A DNA stretch of 64,000 nt from Clostridioides difficile_D (GTDB lineage Bacteria > Bacillota > Clostridia > Peptostreptococcales > Peptostreptococcaceae). The notes under the pieces were generated by a model. It was not told where the DNA came from. It worked only from the letters and a program-made list of their open reading frames with translations, and ran no database searches. Where the stretch lies: positions 2,790,001-2,854,000 of the forward strand of contig OX244046.1 of NCBI GenBank assembly GCA_945861085.1, given 5' to 3'. A program made the translations under genes and the position numbers. Every line of letters starts with the position of its first letter. The stretch's first letter is position 1. This document shows positions 53,955 to 62,926 of the stretch, one piece after another.

Positions 53955-55310
53955 TTAGTTTTTAAATGAATGTATAGGAGCTGGAATTCTTCCGCCTCTT
54001 TGAGTAAATAGTTCAGATGAATTTGTATTTATAGGCATTACTGGTGCTCGTCCTAAAAGACCTCCAAACTCTACCATATCACCTACATCACATCCTGGAG
54101 CTGGTATAATTCTAACCGCTGTAGTCTTGTTATTAATCATACCTATTGCTGCTTCATCAGCTATCATAGCTCCAAGCGTACCTGCTGTAGTATTTCCTGG
54201 TACAGCTATCATGTCAAGACCTACAGAACAAATAGCAGTCATTGCTTCAAGCTTATCTATACTTAAAGCACCTTTGATAACAGCATCAATCATACCTGCA
54301 TCTTCAGATACTGGTATAAACGCTCCACTAAGTCCTCCAACATGTGAACACGCCATTACTCCACCTTTTTTAACAGCATCATTTAAAAGTGCTAATGCTG
54401 CAGTAGTACCATGAGTACCAACAACTTCAAGACCCATTTCCTCTAATATGTTTGCCACTGAATCACCAATAGCAGGTGTAGGAGCTAATGATAAGTCTAT
54501 TATCCCAAATGGAACATTCAGTCTACTAGACGCTTCTTTCGCTACAAGTTGTCCAACTCTTGTAATCTTAAATGCAGTTTTTTTAACTGTCTCTGCAACA
54601 ACATCAAATGGCTCTCCTTTTACTTTCTCTAGAGCTCTCTTAACAACTCCAGGACCACTTACACCGACATTTATAATTCTATCGGCTTCACCAACACCAT
54701 GAAATGCCCCTGCCATAAATGGATTATCTTCCACTGCATTACAAAATACTACTAGTTTTGCACAACCAAAGCCTTTTGCATCTTTTGTTAATTCTGCAGT
54801 TTCTTTTATGATTTCTCCCATTTCTTTTACTGCATCCATATTTATACCACATCTTGTAGAACCTACATTTACTGAAGCACATACTTTATTAGTACTTGCT
54901 AGAGCTTTTGGAATTGATTTAATTAATGTCTTATCACCTTTTGTATATCCCTTTTGAACTAATGCTGAGAATCCTCCAATAAAATCTATACCTAAATCCT
55001 CTGCAGCCTTATCCAACGTCTGTGCAAACTTTACATAGTCACTTTCATCTGTTGCACCTGCAATAATGGAAATTGGAGTTACTGATACCCTTTTATTTAC
55101 AATTGGTATACCAAATTCACGCTCTATATCTTTTCCAACCTTCACTAAATCTTTAGCAGAATTCATAATCTTATTATATATTTTTTCTCTAGCTTTATCT
55201 CCATCAGGGTCTATACAATCTAATAAAGAAATCCCCATAGTTATAGTTCTTATATCTAACTGTTCTTCATCTATCATTTTGATTGTTTCAAGTATATTTC
55301 CTACATTCAC
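53955..55310 (-). CDS. PFL/UPF0210 (DUF711) family protein
   Basis: About 451 residues, related in fold to pyruvate formate-lyase, function unknown. It has GILETIKMIDEEQLDIRTITMG-like opening sequence, CASVNVGSTRCGINMDAV, and the block GVSGPGVVKRAL. GTG at 55310 is the better start (GGGGAGG 8 nt upstream) than GTG at 55319. It follows an ACT-domain gene by 16 bp; this pair occurs together across bacteria, suggesting a shared regulatory or enzymatic unit. Confidence 0.88.
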   Translation of the reverse strand: MNVGNILETIKMIDEEQLDIRTITMGISLLDCIDPDGDKAREKIYNKIMNSAKDLVKVGKDIEREFGIPIVNKRVSVTPISIIAGATDESDYVKFAQTLDKAAEDLGIDFIGGFSALVQKGYTKGDKTLIKSIPKALASTNKVCASVNVGSTRCGINMDAVKEMGEIIKETAELTKDAKGFGCAKLVVFCNAVEDNPFMAGAFHGVGEADRIINVGVSGPGVVKRALEKVKGEPFDVVAETVKKTAFKITRVGQLVAKEASSRLNVPFGIIDLSLAPTPAIGDSVANILEEMGLEVVGTHGTTAALALLNDAVKKGGVMACSHVGGLSGAFIPVSEDAGMIDAVIKGALSIDKLEAMTAICSVGLDMIAVPGNTTAGTLGAMIADEAAIGMINNKTTAVRIIPAPGCDVGDMVEFGGLLGRAPVMPINTNSSELFTQRGGRIPAPIHSFKN

Positions 55311-55335
55311 TGTTATCACCTCCCCTTACTGTCTA

Positions 55336-55605
55336 CTACAGATTATGCATTGAATTAAATATTTCTTCTCGTTGAATTTTTACCTCTACTGATAATTTTT
55401 TACCTCTTTCAACCAAGTCCTCAACCGTTTGCTCAAAAGAATTTAATGACTTTTCTAAGTCAACTATCATAATCATTGTAAAATAATCCTGCAATATCTT
55501 TTGTGATATATCTACTATGTTGATATTTTGCTTGTATAATTCATCACTAATTCCTGCTACTATACCTGGTTTATCCTTTCCAATTACTGTTAAAATTGCT
55601 TTCAT
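55336..55605 (-). CDS. ACT-domain protein (UPF0237)
   Basis: An 89-residue protein that is a single ACT domain (MKAILTVIGKDKPGIVAGISDELYKQNINIVDIS). ACT domains bind amino acids or similar small ligands. First gene of the pair with DUF711, behind a consensus promoter. Confidence 0.9.
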   Translation of the reverse strand: MKAILTVIGKDKPGIVAGISDELYKQNINIVDISQKILQDYFTMIMIVDLEKSLNSFEQTVEDLVERGKKLSVEVKIQREEIFNSMHNL

Positions 55606-55720
55606 AATAATATCCTCCCTTATTTTTTTATAAATCTTATATTTTTACAAATTGAACTATGTATTAACATATATTTCATTTATTTGTTAGTAAATCACTT
55701 TTTATGTATATATTTAATAT

Positions 55721-55749
55721 ATTTTAATACCTACACATTCATTTGTCAA
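55721..55749 (-). promoter_or_regulatory. Promoter of the ACT-DUF711 operon
   Basis: TTGACA (55749-55744), 17-bp spacer, TAAAAT (55726-55721) on the minus strand, about 115 bp upstream of the ACT gene. Confidence 0.75.
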
Positions 55750-55844
55750 TTTTTTTTCAATATTCTATTATTTTTATACTATTTAGAAAATTCATGTATT
55801 ATATATATTTTCTCAATAATAAATACAGTTTTCATAATAATGAA

Positions 55845-55886
55845 AGGTATTACTTAGTAATCTCTCTATTTCCTAAATAATACCAT
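55845..55886 (-). other. Hairpin in the spoIVA-ACT gap
   Basis: On the minus strand GGTATTATTTAG pairs with CTAAGTAATACC (12 bp, one U-G that is a mismatch on the plus strand). No U tract. It lies between the spoIVA terminator and the ACT promoter. Function unknown. Confidence 0.4.
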
Positions 55887-56037
55887 TCTAAAAATTATTT
55901 TTTTATTTGTATGAACTCAACTATACTTTCCTAGCTTTAAAATAGTATTGCCAAAAAATAAACTTTATCCATCATAACTTTTCCACAATTATCAATCATT
56001 ATAAATTTATATTTCTAGTAACTTTTATAAATAAAAA

Positions 56038-56081
56038 GCTACTTACTAAAGTAAACAAATGTTTCACTTTAATAAGTAGCT
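56038..56081 (-). terminator. Terminator after spoIVA
   Basis: AGCTACTTATTAAAGT pairs with ACTTTAGTAAGTAGCT (one U-G) on the minus strand, followed by TTTTTATTTA. Confidence 0.85.
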
Positions 56082-56087
56082 ATACTT

Positions 56088-57563
56088 CTATAACAAAATA
56101 GTTATAATGTTAGAACTTCCTTCATTTACAATTTTTTGTAAAGTCTTTTGCATTTTAACTCTTATTTCTTCTGGCATAGTATATAATTTACTTTGTAATT
56201 GCTCTTTTACTAAGTCATGAAGTGACTTACCAAACATATTTGATTCCCATAAATCTGCTGGTTGCTCTTCAAATACTTCCATAAGATATTTTATCATCTC
56301 TTCACCTTGATTTTGATTTCCAACTATTGGAGAAACCTCTGTAGATATATCTGCTTTTATAATATGAAGTGATGGTGCATTGGCTTTTAACTTGATACCA
56401 TATTGTTTTCCTTGTTTCATTATTTCTGGTTCTTCTAAACTAAGTTCTTCTAAAGAAGGGGCTACTACTCCATATCCTTTTATCTTAGCATCTATTAAAG
56501 CACTTTCTATTTTATCATACTCATTTTTGACTTTAGATAGTCTAGTTATCAGACTAAGCAATTGATAATCTCCTTCAATTTTAAATCCACTCTTTTCTTC
56601 AAGGACATTGTAGAATAAATCTTGCTTTGTCTGCAAATCAATGTTTATAACACCTTCTCCTAACTCTACATTATCAACACCTGTATCTTCCAAAAACTCT
56701 AATGCTGAAAATCCTTGCATAATCCCTTCTATATCTCTTATTTTACCTATATCTATAATACTTTGTTTTAATGTTGTTATTATGCTACTTTTTATCCAAT
56801 GATTTCTTTCAAGACCTTCAACCCATTTTGGTAAATTAATTCTTATTTCTGTAAGTGGAAAATCATATAACACAGCTTCCATAACTTCCTCTATATCATC
56901 TTCTTCCATTTCAACCACATTCATTGGAAGAACTGGAACTTCATACTTTTCTTCCAATTCATTTCTAAGCATATTTGTTTCCTCACTTTTTGGACTTAAC
57001 GTATTTAAAACCACTGCAAATGGTTTTTTAAGACTTTTCAATTCTTGTATAACTCTTTCTTCTGGTTCTACATAGCTTTTTCTATCAATACCAGTAACTG
57101 AACCATCTGTCAAGACAACTATTCCTATTGTAGAATGGTCTTTTATAACTTTTTTAGTTCCTATCTCTGCTGCCTTTTCAAATGTCATAGCTTCTTGTGA
57201 CCAAGGAGTTGATACTAATCTTTGTTTTCCACCTTCCTCATGCCCTAAAGCTCCTTCAACTATGTATCCAACACAATCTACCATTCTTACTTTTAAAGAT
57301 ACTGTGTCTTTTATTTTAATTTCTACACCATCTGCTGGTACAAATTTTGGTTCTACCGTCATGATTGTTTTACCTGAACCACTTTGAGGTATCTCATCTC
57401 TTGTTCTATCTTTTTTGAATTCATTGTCTATATTAGGTATAACCAACTTTTCCATAAATTTTCTTATAAAAGTTGATTTTCCTGTTCTTACAGGACCCAC
57501 TACTCCAATATATATATCCCCCTGAGTCCTTTTGGATATATCTTCGTATATGTTATTATTCAT
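56088..57563 (-). CDS. spoIVA: Stage IV sporulation protein A
   Basis: A spore-coat basement-layer ATPase that polymerises on the forespore surface. The roughly 491-residue protein has the P-loop GPVRTGKST with switch-like DTVSLKVRMVDCVGY, a middle domain and a conserved C-terminal region. ATG at 57563 has AGGAGG 6 nt upstream; the in-frame ATG at 57581 precedes the ribosome site. A mother-cell sigma factor should drive it, but I could not place the promoter confidently. Confidence 0.97.
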   Translation of the reverse strand: MNNNIYEDISKRTQGDIYIGVVGPVRTGKSTFIRKFMEKLVIPNIDNEFKKDRTRDEIPQSGSGKTIMTVEPKFVPADGVEIKIKDTVSLKVRMVDCVGYIVEGALGHEEGGKQRLVSTPWSQEAMTFEKAAEIGTKKVIKDHSTIGIVVLTDGSVTGIDRKSYVEPEERVIQELKSLKKPFAVVLNTLSPKSEETNMLRNELEEKYEVPVLPMNVVEMEEDDIEEVMEAVLYDFPLTEIRINLPKWVEGLERNHWIKSSIITTLKQSIIDIGKIRDIEGIMQGFSALEFLEDTGVDNVELGEGVINIDLQTKQDLFYNVLEEKSGFKIEGDYQLLSLITRLSKVKNEYDKIESALIDAKIKGYGVVAPSLEELSLEEPEIMKQGKQYGIKLKANAPSLHIIKADISTEVSPIVGNQNQGEEMIKYLMEVFEEQPADLWESNMFGKSLHDLVKEQLQSKLYTMPEEIRVKMQKTLQKIVNEGSSNIITILL

Positions 57564-57641
57564 ATTATTCCTCCTATACATCTAATCTTATTAAATTATA
57601 TTTAGAGTTAGGGGTTAATATTCTTAAAATAGAAAAATAAA

Positions 57642-57714
57642 GACTAGCAATATTAATTTAGTTTACAGAGAGAAATTTGTAAATTTCAATGTAAATTAAA
57701 TTATAGCGCTAGCC
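57642..57714 (-). terminator. Terminator after the MFS gene
   Basis: A long imperfect stem with outer arms GGCTAGC/GCTAGTC and inner TTTACA/TGTAAA, followed on the minus strand by TTTATTTTTC. It lies between the MFS gene and spoIVA. Confidence 0.6.
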
Positions 57715-57733
57715 CAAATAGTAATGTATTATA

Positions 57734-59029
57734 TTAACTGACTTTAGTAGTATTTTCATTTGACTTACTATTCATCTCAATAAGCTCTTTACGTCTTTCC
57801 TTTGTCATGTTCATCCATATAAATGTAAACACTAATCCAATTATGGCTACTATAGTAAGAACTATGAAGTAGTACTTATATCCAGTTACACCTGGAAATG
57901 CATCCAATATCTTCCCTGCTGCTAAAGGACAAAGTACTTCTGGAAGATATCCTAATGTAGCAACTATTCCTATAGCAGTTCCTGATATTGATAGTGAATA
58001 ATTACCTTCTTCAAGTAATGAATAGTGTAAACCTTGAATTGCATACATAGATACATATATTGCAACACATCCAATCAATAGTATATAAATCATAGATGAT
58101 TTTGTTGGTGTAAATATTACACCTAAAAGACCTGCAATCATAAGTATAAATCCATAAGATATAATCTTTGATGAACCAACTTTATCTCCAAGTAATCCAG
58201 AAGCTGCTGATGCTACTGGTCTACAATACTGGGCTAATATTGATATTGCAGATGCAAAAACCACAGTCGCTCCAAATGCTTCAGTTGAATAAGGTGTAAA
58301 ATAATAAAATGACATATTAGCTGAATATGAACAAAACATTATTATTGTTATTATCCATGTATGAGGCATTTTTATTACTGCAAAAAAGGCTTCTTTATCA
58401 AATTTTGCTGATACCTCTTTTTCATTATCTTTCAATTTAAAAAATACTAATACCCCAACTATTACATTTATGGCTGAATACAACACTATAATAGCTGTAA
58501 GCCCAGATTTATCACTTACTTTTGATGAAATATACCCAAATAGTATTAATACTAAAGATAGATGAATTGCATTAGTAATTCCACGACCACTTTCCATAAA
58601 TCCAAAAGCCTTTCCTTGTTCATTTTCAGATGCTAACATCCTAACAGCTTTTACAAGAGCTGGCCAAAAAGTAAGTATTGTTGTTATTCCCCATAAAGCA
58701 TGAATTAAAAATACAACGATATATGGAGGATAAAGTGTTAATACAAGACCAGATACCCCTGTAATAATTAAAGAACCTGAAAGCAATTTTCTGGCTGAAA
58801 TACGGTCTGCTAAAAAACCACCAAAAAGGTATGATACCATTGCAAGTAGACCATAAATACTTCCTAAGCTTCCCATTTGTGTATTTGTAAGATTAAATGC
58901 TTGTGCAAAAGTATCATAATAATAATTCTTTAAATATGGTAAAGCATATATAAATGCTCCTGCTACAAAGAGTATTATCAAGACTTTGAAATTTTTCCAA
59001 ATGCTTGGTTTATTTACTTCAACTGACAT
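57734..59029 (-). CDS. MFS transporter
   Basis: A 431-residue major facilitator with about 12 hydrophobic segments and the loop motif GGFLADRISARKLL after TM2. It lies downstream of an M24 peptidase and an APC permease on the same strand, separated from the latter by an inverted repeat. Substrate unknown; a peptide, amino acid or organic acid is a guess from context. Confidence 0.85.
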   Translation of the reverse strand: MSVEVNKPSIWKNFKVLIILFVAGAFIYALPYLKNYYYDTFAQAFNLTNTQMGSLGSIYGLLAMVSYLFGGFLADRISARKLLSGSLIITGVSGLVLTLYPPYIVVFLIHALWGITTILTFWPALVKAVRMLASENEQGKAFGFMESGRGITNAIHLSLVLILFGYISSKVSDKSGLTAIIVLYSAINVIVGVLVFFKLKDNEKEVSAKFDKEAFFAVIKMPHTWIITIIMFCSYSANMSFYYFTPYSTEAFGATVVFASAISILAQYCRPVASAASGLLGDKVGSSKIISYGFILMIAGLLGVIFTPTKSSMIYILLIGCVAIYVSMYAIQGLHYSLLEEGNYSLSISGTAIGIVATLGYLPEVLCPLAAGKILDAFPGVTGYKYYFIVLTIVAIIGLVFTFIWMNMTKERRKELIEMNSKSNENTTKVS

Positions 59030-59145
59030 ACTTCCTCCTTATGTAAATACTCATAAATTTTTATGATAACTAATTATTACTTATTTGATTGTTTATTCAA
59101 TGTTTCAAAATATTTATTAATATATTAAGTTAATTTATCAATAAT

Positions 59146-59185
59146 TTTTGGTGAGCTAAAAATAAACTCTTTTAGCTCACCAAAA
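59146..59185. other. Perfect inverted repeat between permease and MFS genes
   Basis: A 16-bp perfect stem TTTTGGTGAGCTAAAA and its complement with an 8-nt loop. No U tract follows outside the stem on either strand, unlike the other terminators here. It could be a terminator whose tract is within the stem, a processing site, or an mRNA stabilizer. Confidence 0.55.
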
Positions 59186-59196
59186 TAATTACATTT

Positions 59197-60615
59197 TTAT
59201 TTATACGAATGTCTAGAATTATTAGATATCTTTTTTTCATAGTTCTTCCATAGCATTAAACCTGTTATTATAACAAAAAGACCTCCACCTATCATTTCAA
59301 TCTCATAGATTATGTTATCTTTTAAAGTCTCCATAACTGGTGCTGTTGAGAAAAGTATCCCAACTACAGTTACTACAAGTACCATTCTTGCGATATTGAT
59401 ACAAGTTGAATCACTTTTTGCAATTGAATATGGTCTTTCTTCGTTTGGTCTTGTCTTTCTAAGTCTAATATAAGATGTAAAAAGCAATACGTATGGAAAT
59501 AATGCTGTTAATGCTGTCATAGTAACAAGAACATTATATATATTATCTACTGATGGTAATAAATTTGTTCCTATAAGAAGTAGACTTACTATTATAGCCT
59601 GAATTATTACTGCATTTGATGGTATATTGTGTTTATTTGTAACAGTTAATTGCTTAGGAAATACACCTTCTTTTACATTTCCAAAAAGCATCTTTACTGG
59701 ACCTGCTATATAAAGTATTAATGCTCCAAGTACTGATAAAGTTATTCCAAATGCTACTACTCTTATAAACCAACTTCCTATACCTAAATCTTGTGCAACT
59801 TTAGCTAATGCATCTAGTATTCCTGTAGATGCTGCAATTTCATCTGGAGGAAGTATCATTGTTATTGCTACTGAACCTAGGATATAGATTCCTCCTATTA
59901 AAACAGCCACAGTTAATATAGCTTTAGGAAAGTTTTTCTTAGCATTATCCATTTCGGTTATGAAATTAGCAGTTGTTTCAGCTCCTGATAGTGCAAATAT
60001 TATAGCAGATATAGAAACTAGTGAGTTAGCATCTATCTTTGGTATTATATTTTGGATTGTATATACAGATGCTGATGGAGCTTTTTTAAGAATAACTACA
60101 GACATAAATGCCATCACTATAAGTAATATGGCCGGAATTGTAGAACCTAATGCACCTGTATTTGTAAAGAACTTTCCAAATGCCATTCCACGAGTACTTA
60201 CTAGCGACAACATCCAAAATATTATAAGTGAAAGCGCTAAAATAAAAATCTTATTGTTTGATAAGTCTGGATTTCCAAGCATATATGCAATATTTATAGC
60301 TAGGAATGTCAAGAAGGAGGAATACCAAAATATCTTTGATGTCCAATTTAACCATGACACCATAAATCCCCACTTCTCTCCATAAGCCTGTTTAACCCAT
60401 TCTCCAAGTCCACCATCTTTTGGATATGTTGCAGCCAACTCTGCACATATAAGTGATGCAGGAACAAAGAATATAAAAGCAAACAATAACCAAACTGGTA
60501 TAGAACCAAGACCCAATCCAAAACTAGAGGCAGTAGATTTAGCTATCCATCTAATCCCAAATAGTGCTGATATATTCATAAATACTAAATCCCAAAATCC
60601 AATTTTCTTTTTCAC
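59197..60615 (-). CDS. APC-superfamily amino acid permease/antiporter (copy 2)
   Basis: A roughly 472-residue paralogue of the permease at 38595-39998, nearly collinear (NISALFGIRWIAKSTASSFGLGLGSIP; GAETTANFITEMDNAKKNFPKA). The start is GTG at 60615, with GGAGG 7 nt upstream; this matches the paralogue's N-terminus (KKKIGFW), whereas the ATG at 60651 lacks a site. It lies 51 bp downstream of the M24 peptidase gene. Confidence 0.88.
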   Translation of the reverse strand: MKKKIGFWDLVFMNISALFGIRWIAKSTASSFGLGLGSIPVWLLFAFIFFVPASLICAELAATYPKDGGLGEWVKQAYGEKWGFMVSWLNWTSKIFWYSSFLTFLAINIAYMLGNPDLSNNKIFILALSLIIFWMLSLVSTRGMAFGKFFTNTGALGSTIPAILLIVMAFMSVVILKKAPSASVYTIQNIIPKIDANSLVSISAIIFALSGAETTANFITEMDNAKKNFPKAILTVAVLIGGIYILGSVAITMILPPDEIAASTGILDALAKVAQDLGIGSWFIRVVAFGITLSVLGALILYIAGPVKMLFGNVKEGVFPKQLTVTNKHNIPSNAVIIQAIIVSLLLIGTNLLPSVDNIYNVLVTMTALTALFPYVLLFTSYIRLRKTRPNEERPYSIAKSDSTCINIARMVLVVTVVGILFSTAPVMETLKDNIIYEIEMIGGGLFVIITGLMLWKNYEKKISNNSRHSYK

Positions 60616-60666
60616 TGTAATTCCTCCAATTTCAAATTTTTTTAAACTCATACATAATGTATTAAT

Positions 60667-61806
60667 TTAAATATCAAGTATAAGTTCTTCAACACTTCTT
60701 GGATAATTGGTTATAATTGTAGCACCATTTTTACCTACTATTGCTGTATCTGAGTGTCTAAATCCTCCAACTCCAGGTATATATATCCCTGGTTCCATAG
60801 AAAATACCATTCCTTCTTCTAATATTAATTCATTGTCAAATCTTAAATATGGCTCTTCATGTTCTGATAAACCTAAACCATGACCAATTCTATGATTTGA
60901 ATATAACTCTAGACCATACTTTGCAACAACAGCTCTTGCTGCTTCATCCACCATTCTTGCTGGTATACCAGCTTTTATTGTATCTAATCCAGCTTGTTGA
61001 GCCTCTACTGCAATCTTAAATACTTCCTTTTGTCTTTCTGTTGGTTTACCTATAATAAAAGTTCTTTCATTTTCTGCTCTATAGTTTTCATACCAAACCT
61101 GTCTACTATGTATTACTATATCTCCTCTTTGAAGTATTCTAGTATTGGAGTCTAAATGAGGTTGTGCTGTTCTATCAATTCCAGAACAAGTCCAGTTGGC
61201 AAATCCTATATATGTATCAGGATAATTTTCAGACACATATTTTAGTAAAGCATTATCTCCTGCAACGTCAAATTCCAATTCACTCATCCCAACTCTAACA
61301 TTTTCCAATGACCCTTTTATACCTATATCAGATAAGTAACCAGCTATCTTCAAAAACTCTATCTCTTCTGCATCTTTTACATATCTCATTTCAAATATTT
61401 TACTTCCAACATCTTTGATAGCAAATGATTTATCAGTTATATATTCTGAAAAACTTGCAGATACTATATCTTTTTCTATACCAACAGTTGTTTCTTTAGG
61501 ATATTTATTTAAGATTATATCTAGGTAATGTTTATGTGATATTCCATGTTCTTTCATTTCTGGTATTTCATAATATACATATACATTATCAACTTTTGCA
61601 ACTTCTTTAGCATGTAGTTCCTCTAATCCAGGTACTATTAATTCTATCTTATCTTGAGTTACTACTGTTACAATTGGTCTAGAGTAAGTTATTGCTTTAA
61701 ACCCACTAATATAAAATTGGTTGTCTGGTTCAAATATTAAAGCAATTTCAATGCTTTTTTCATTCATATACTTTCTTAATCTTTCTAGTCTCATATTGTT
61801 TGACAT
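60667..61806 (-). CDS. M24 metallopeptidase, Xaa-Pro aminopeptidase/creatinase type (copy 2)
   Basis: A 379-residue M24 protein. The catalytic region keeps His in HRIGHGLGLSEHEEP, Glu in SMEPGIYIPG and a Asp near GGFRHSDTAIV where many enzymes have Glu. The two Asp ligands of the family (LDIGxxxxGYxxDxTRT) are replaced in GDIVIHSRQVWYENYRAENERT, so metal binding or activity may differ; some creatinase-type members lack these metals. First gene of an operon with the permease and perhaps the MFS gene; divergent from a TetR gene. Confidence 0.85.
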   Translation of the reverse strand: MSNNMRLERLRKYMNEKSIEIALIFEPDNQFYISGFKAITYSRPIVTVVTQDKIELIVPGLEELHAKEVAKVDNVYVYYEIPEMKEHGISHKHYLDIILNKYPKETTVGIEKDIVSASFSEYITDKSFAIKDVGSKIFEMRYVKDAEEIEFLKIAGYLSDIGIKGSLENVRVGMSELEFDVAGDNALLKYVSENYPDTYIGFANWTCSGIDRTAQPHLDSNTRILQRGDIVIHSRQVWYENYRAENERTFIIGKPTERQKEVFKIAVEAQQAGLDTIKAGIPARMVDEAARAVVAKYGLELYSNHRIGHGLGLSEHEEPYLRFDNELILEEGMVFSMEPGIYIPGVGGFRHSDTAIVGKNGATIITNYPRSVEELILDI

Positions 61807-61930
61807 AGCGCACCTCTTTCTTAATATTCAGATAATTTATTCAATACAACAAGAATGAATATATTATTTTAAAATTCTTAATATTTTAGTACTTGTTGTA
61901 TTTGTATGTAAATTAAATTTATTTGTGATT

Positions 61931-61968
61931 ATTTTATCATAATCATGATTATTTTGTCAATCATGATT
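61931..61968. promoter_or_regulatory. Promoter of the M24-permease operon with two AATCATGATT operators
   Basis: On the minus strand TTGACA (61960-61955), 18-bp spacer and TAAAAT (61936-61931). The perfect palindrome AATCATGATT occurs at 61941-61950 inside the spacer and at 61959-61968 overlapping the -35. Repressor binding there would block the promoter. Confidence 0.7.
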
Positions 61969-62078
61969 TCATTTTAAAATATTTTTTATATTCTAGTGAT
62001 TTTAAATCATCTAAAATATAACAAGTATACATTGTATTTTGAAATATTATTCTTGATTTATGATAAATTTAATGATAA

Positions 62079-62088
62079 AATCACGATT
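62079..62088. promoter_or_regulatory. Third operator-like site near the TetR start
   Basis: AATCACGATT, one base from the palindrome found twice upstream, lies 36 bp before the TetR start codon and could mediate autoregulation. Confidence 0.5.
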
Positions 62089-62123
62089 ATATAAACTATA
62101 TTGATTATTTGTAGGTGAATAAA

Positions 62124-62774
62124 ATGACAAATAAAGAATTACAAAAGAAAAGGATATTGATGTATTTCATAGAAGCTGCTCAAAACATTATGGAAAATGA
62201 AGGTATAGAAAATATTACACTTCGTAAGGTTGCAGATATGGCTGGCTATAACAGTTCAACTCTATACAAATACTTTAAAAATTTAGACCATTTAATATCA
62301 TTTGCATCTATAAAATATTTTAAAGATTATAACTTGAATATTTCAAGGTGTATAGAGAATGTCAATGATGAATATAAGAAATATATAATTATGTGGAAAT
62401 TATTTTGTAAGCATTCTTTTGATAATGCCCAAGCTTTTTATCAGGTATTTTTTAACTTGTCTAGTGATGAACTTAGTTATATAACAAAACAATATTACGA
62501 TATGTTTCCAGAAGATTTAGGTATTCATGATAGTGACATATCTTTAATGATTACAGGAAAAAGTATAAAAGAAAGAAATAAAATACTATTGAACAATCTT
62601 GTAGATACTGGATATATACCTGCTAAAGATTTAGATATAATCAATGATATAATTATTTCTTTTTATCAAAATCTATTGTTCTTAAAAAAGAACACAGGAA
62701 AAAATTCTGATGACGATGAATTAACTATGAAAATGATTTCTTCTATTGAATACATAATAAAACATGCTAAGTAA
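62124..62774 (+). CDS. TetR-family transcriptional regulator, next to the M24-permease operon
   Basis: About 216 residues. The N-terminal helix-turn-helix reads MENEGIENITLRKVADMAGYNSSTLYKYFKNLDHLI. The C-terminal part is long and not recognisable. ATG at 62124 is preferred over GTG at 62115, which lies within the AGGTG ribosome site. Divergent from the M24 peptidase; the AATCATGATT sites between them are its likely operators. Confidence 0.88.
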   Translation: MTNKELQKKRILMYFIEAAQNIMENEGIENITLRKVADMAGYNSSTLYKYFKNLDHLISFASIKYFKDYNLNISRCIENVNDEYKKYIIMWKLFCKHSFDNAQAFYQVFFNLSSDELSYITKQYYDMFPEDLGIHDSDISLMITGKSIKERNKILLNNLVDTGYIPAKDLDIINDIIISFYQNLLFLKKNTGKNSDDDELTMKMISSIEYIIKHAK

Positions 62775-62781
62775 AATAAGG

Positions 62782-62897
62782 TCTGTATCAAAATAGAGAT
62801 AATTATCTTTTTTATTTTTGAAATGATAAAAATATATTTGATTTCGTACAAAAAAGAGTGCCTCATGAACTAAAAAGTTCACTTTGAGGCACTATCT
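62782..62897 (-). repeat. Dispersed repeat copy B, containing the gpsA terminator
   Basis: Closely similar to 36319-36431. On the minus strand it starts with AGTGCCTCA/TGAGGCACT (perfect here) around GAACT/AGTTC and a T run, then a conserved AT-rich part. It lies directly downstream of gpsA, and convergent with the TetR gene. Confidence 0.75.
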
Positions 62898-62926
62898 AAA
62901 GCAAATTTATTATTTATTATGCAAGT

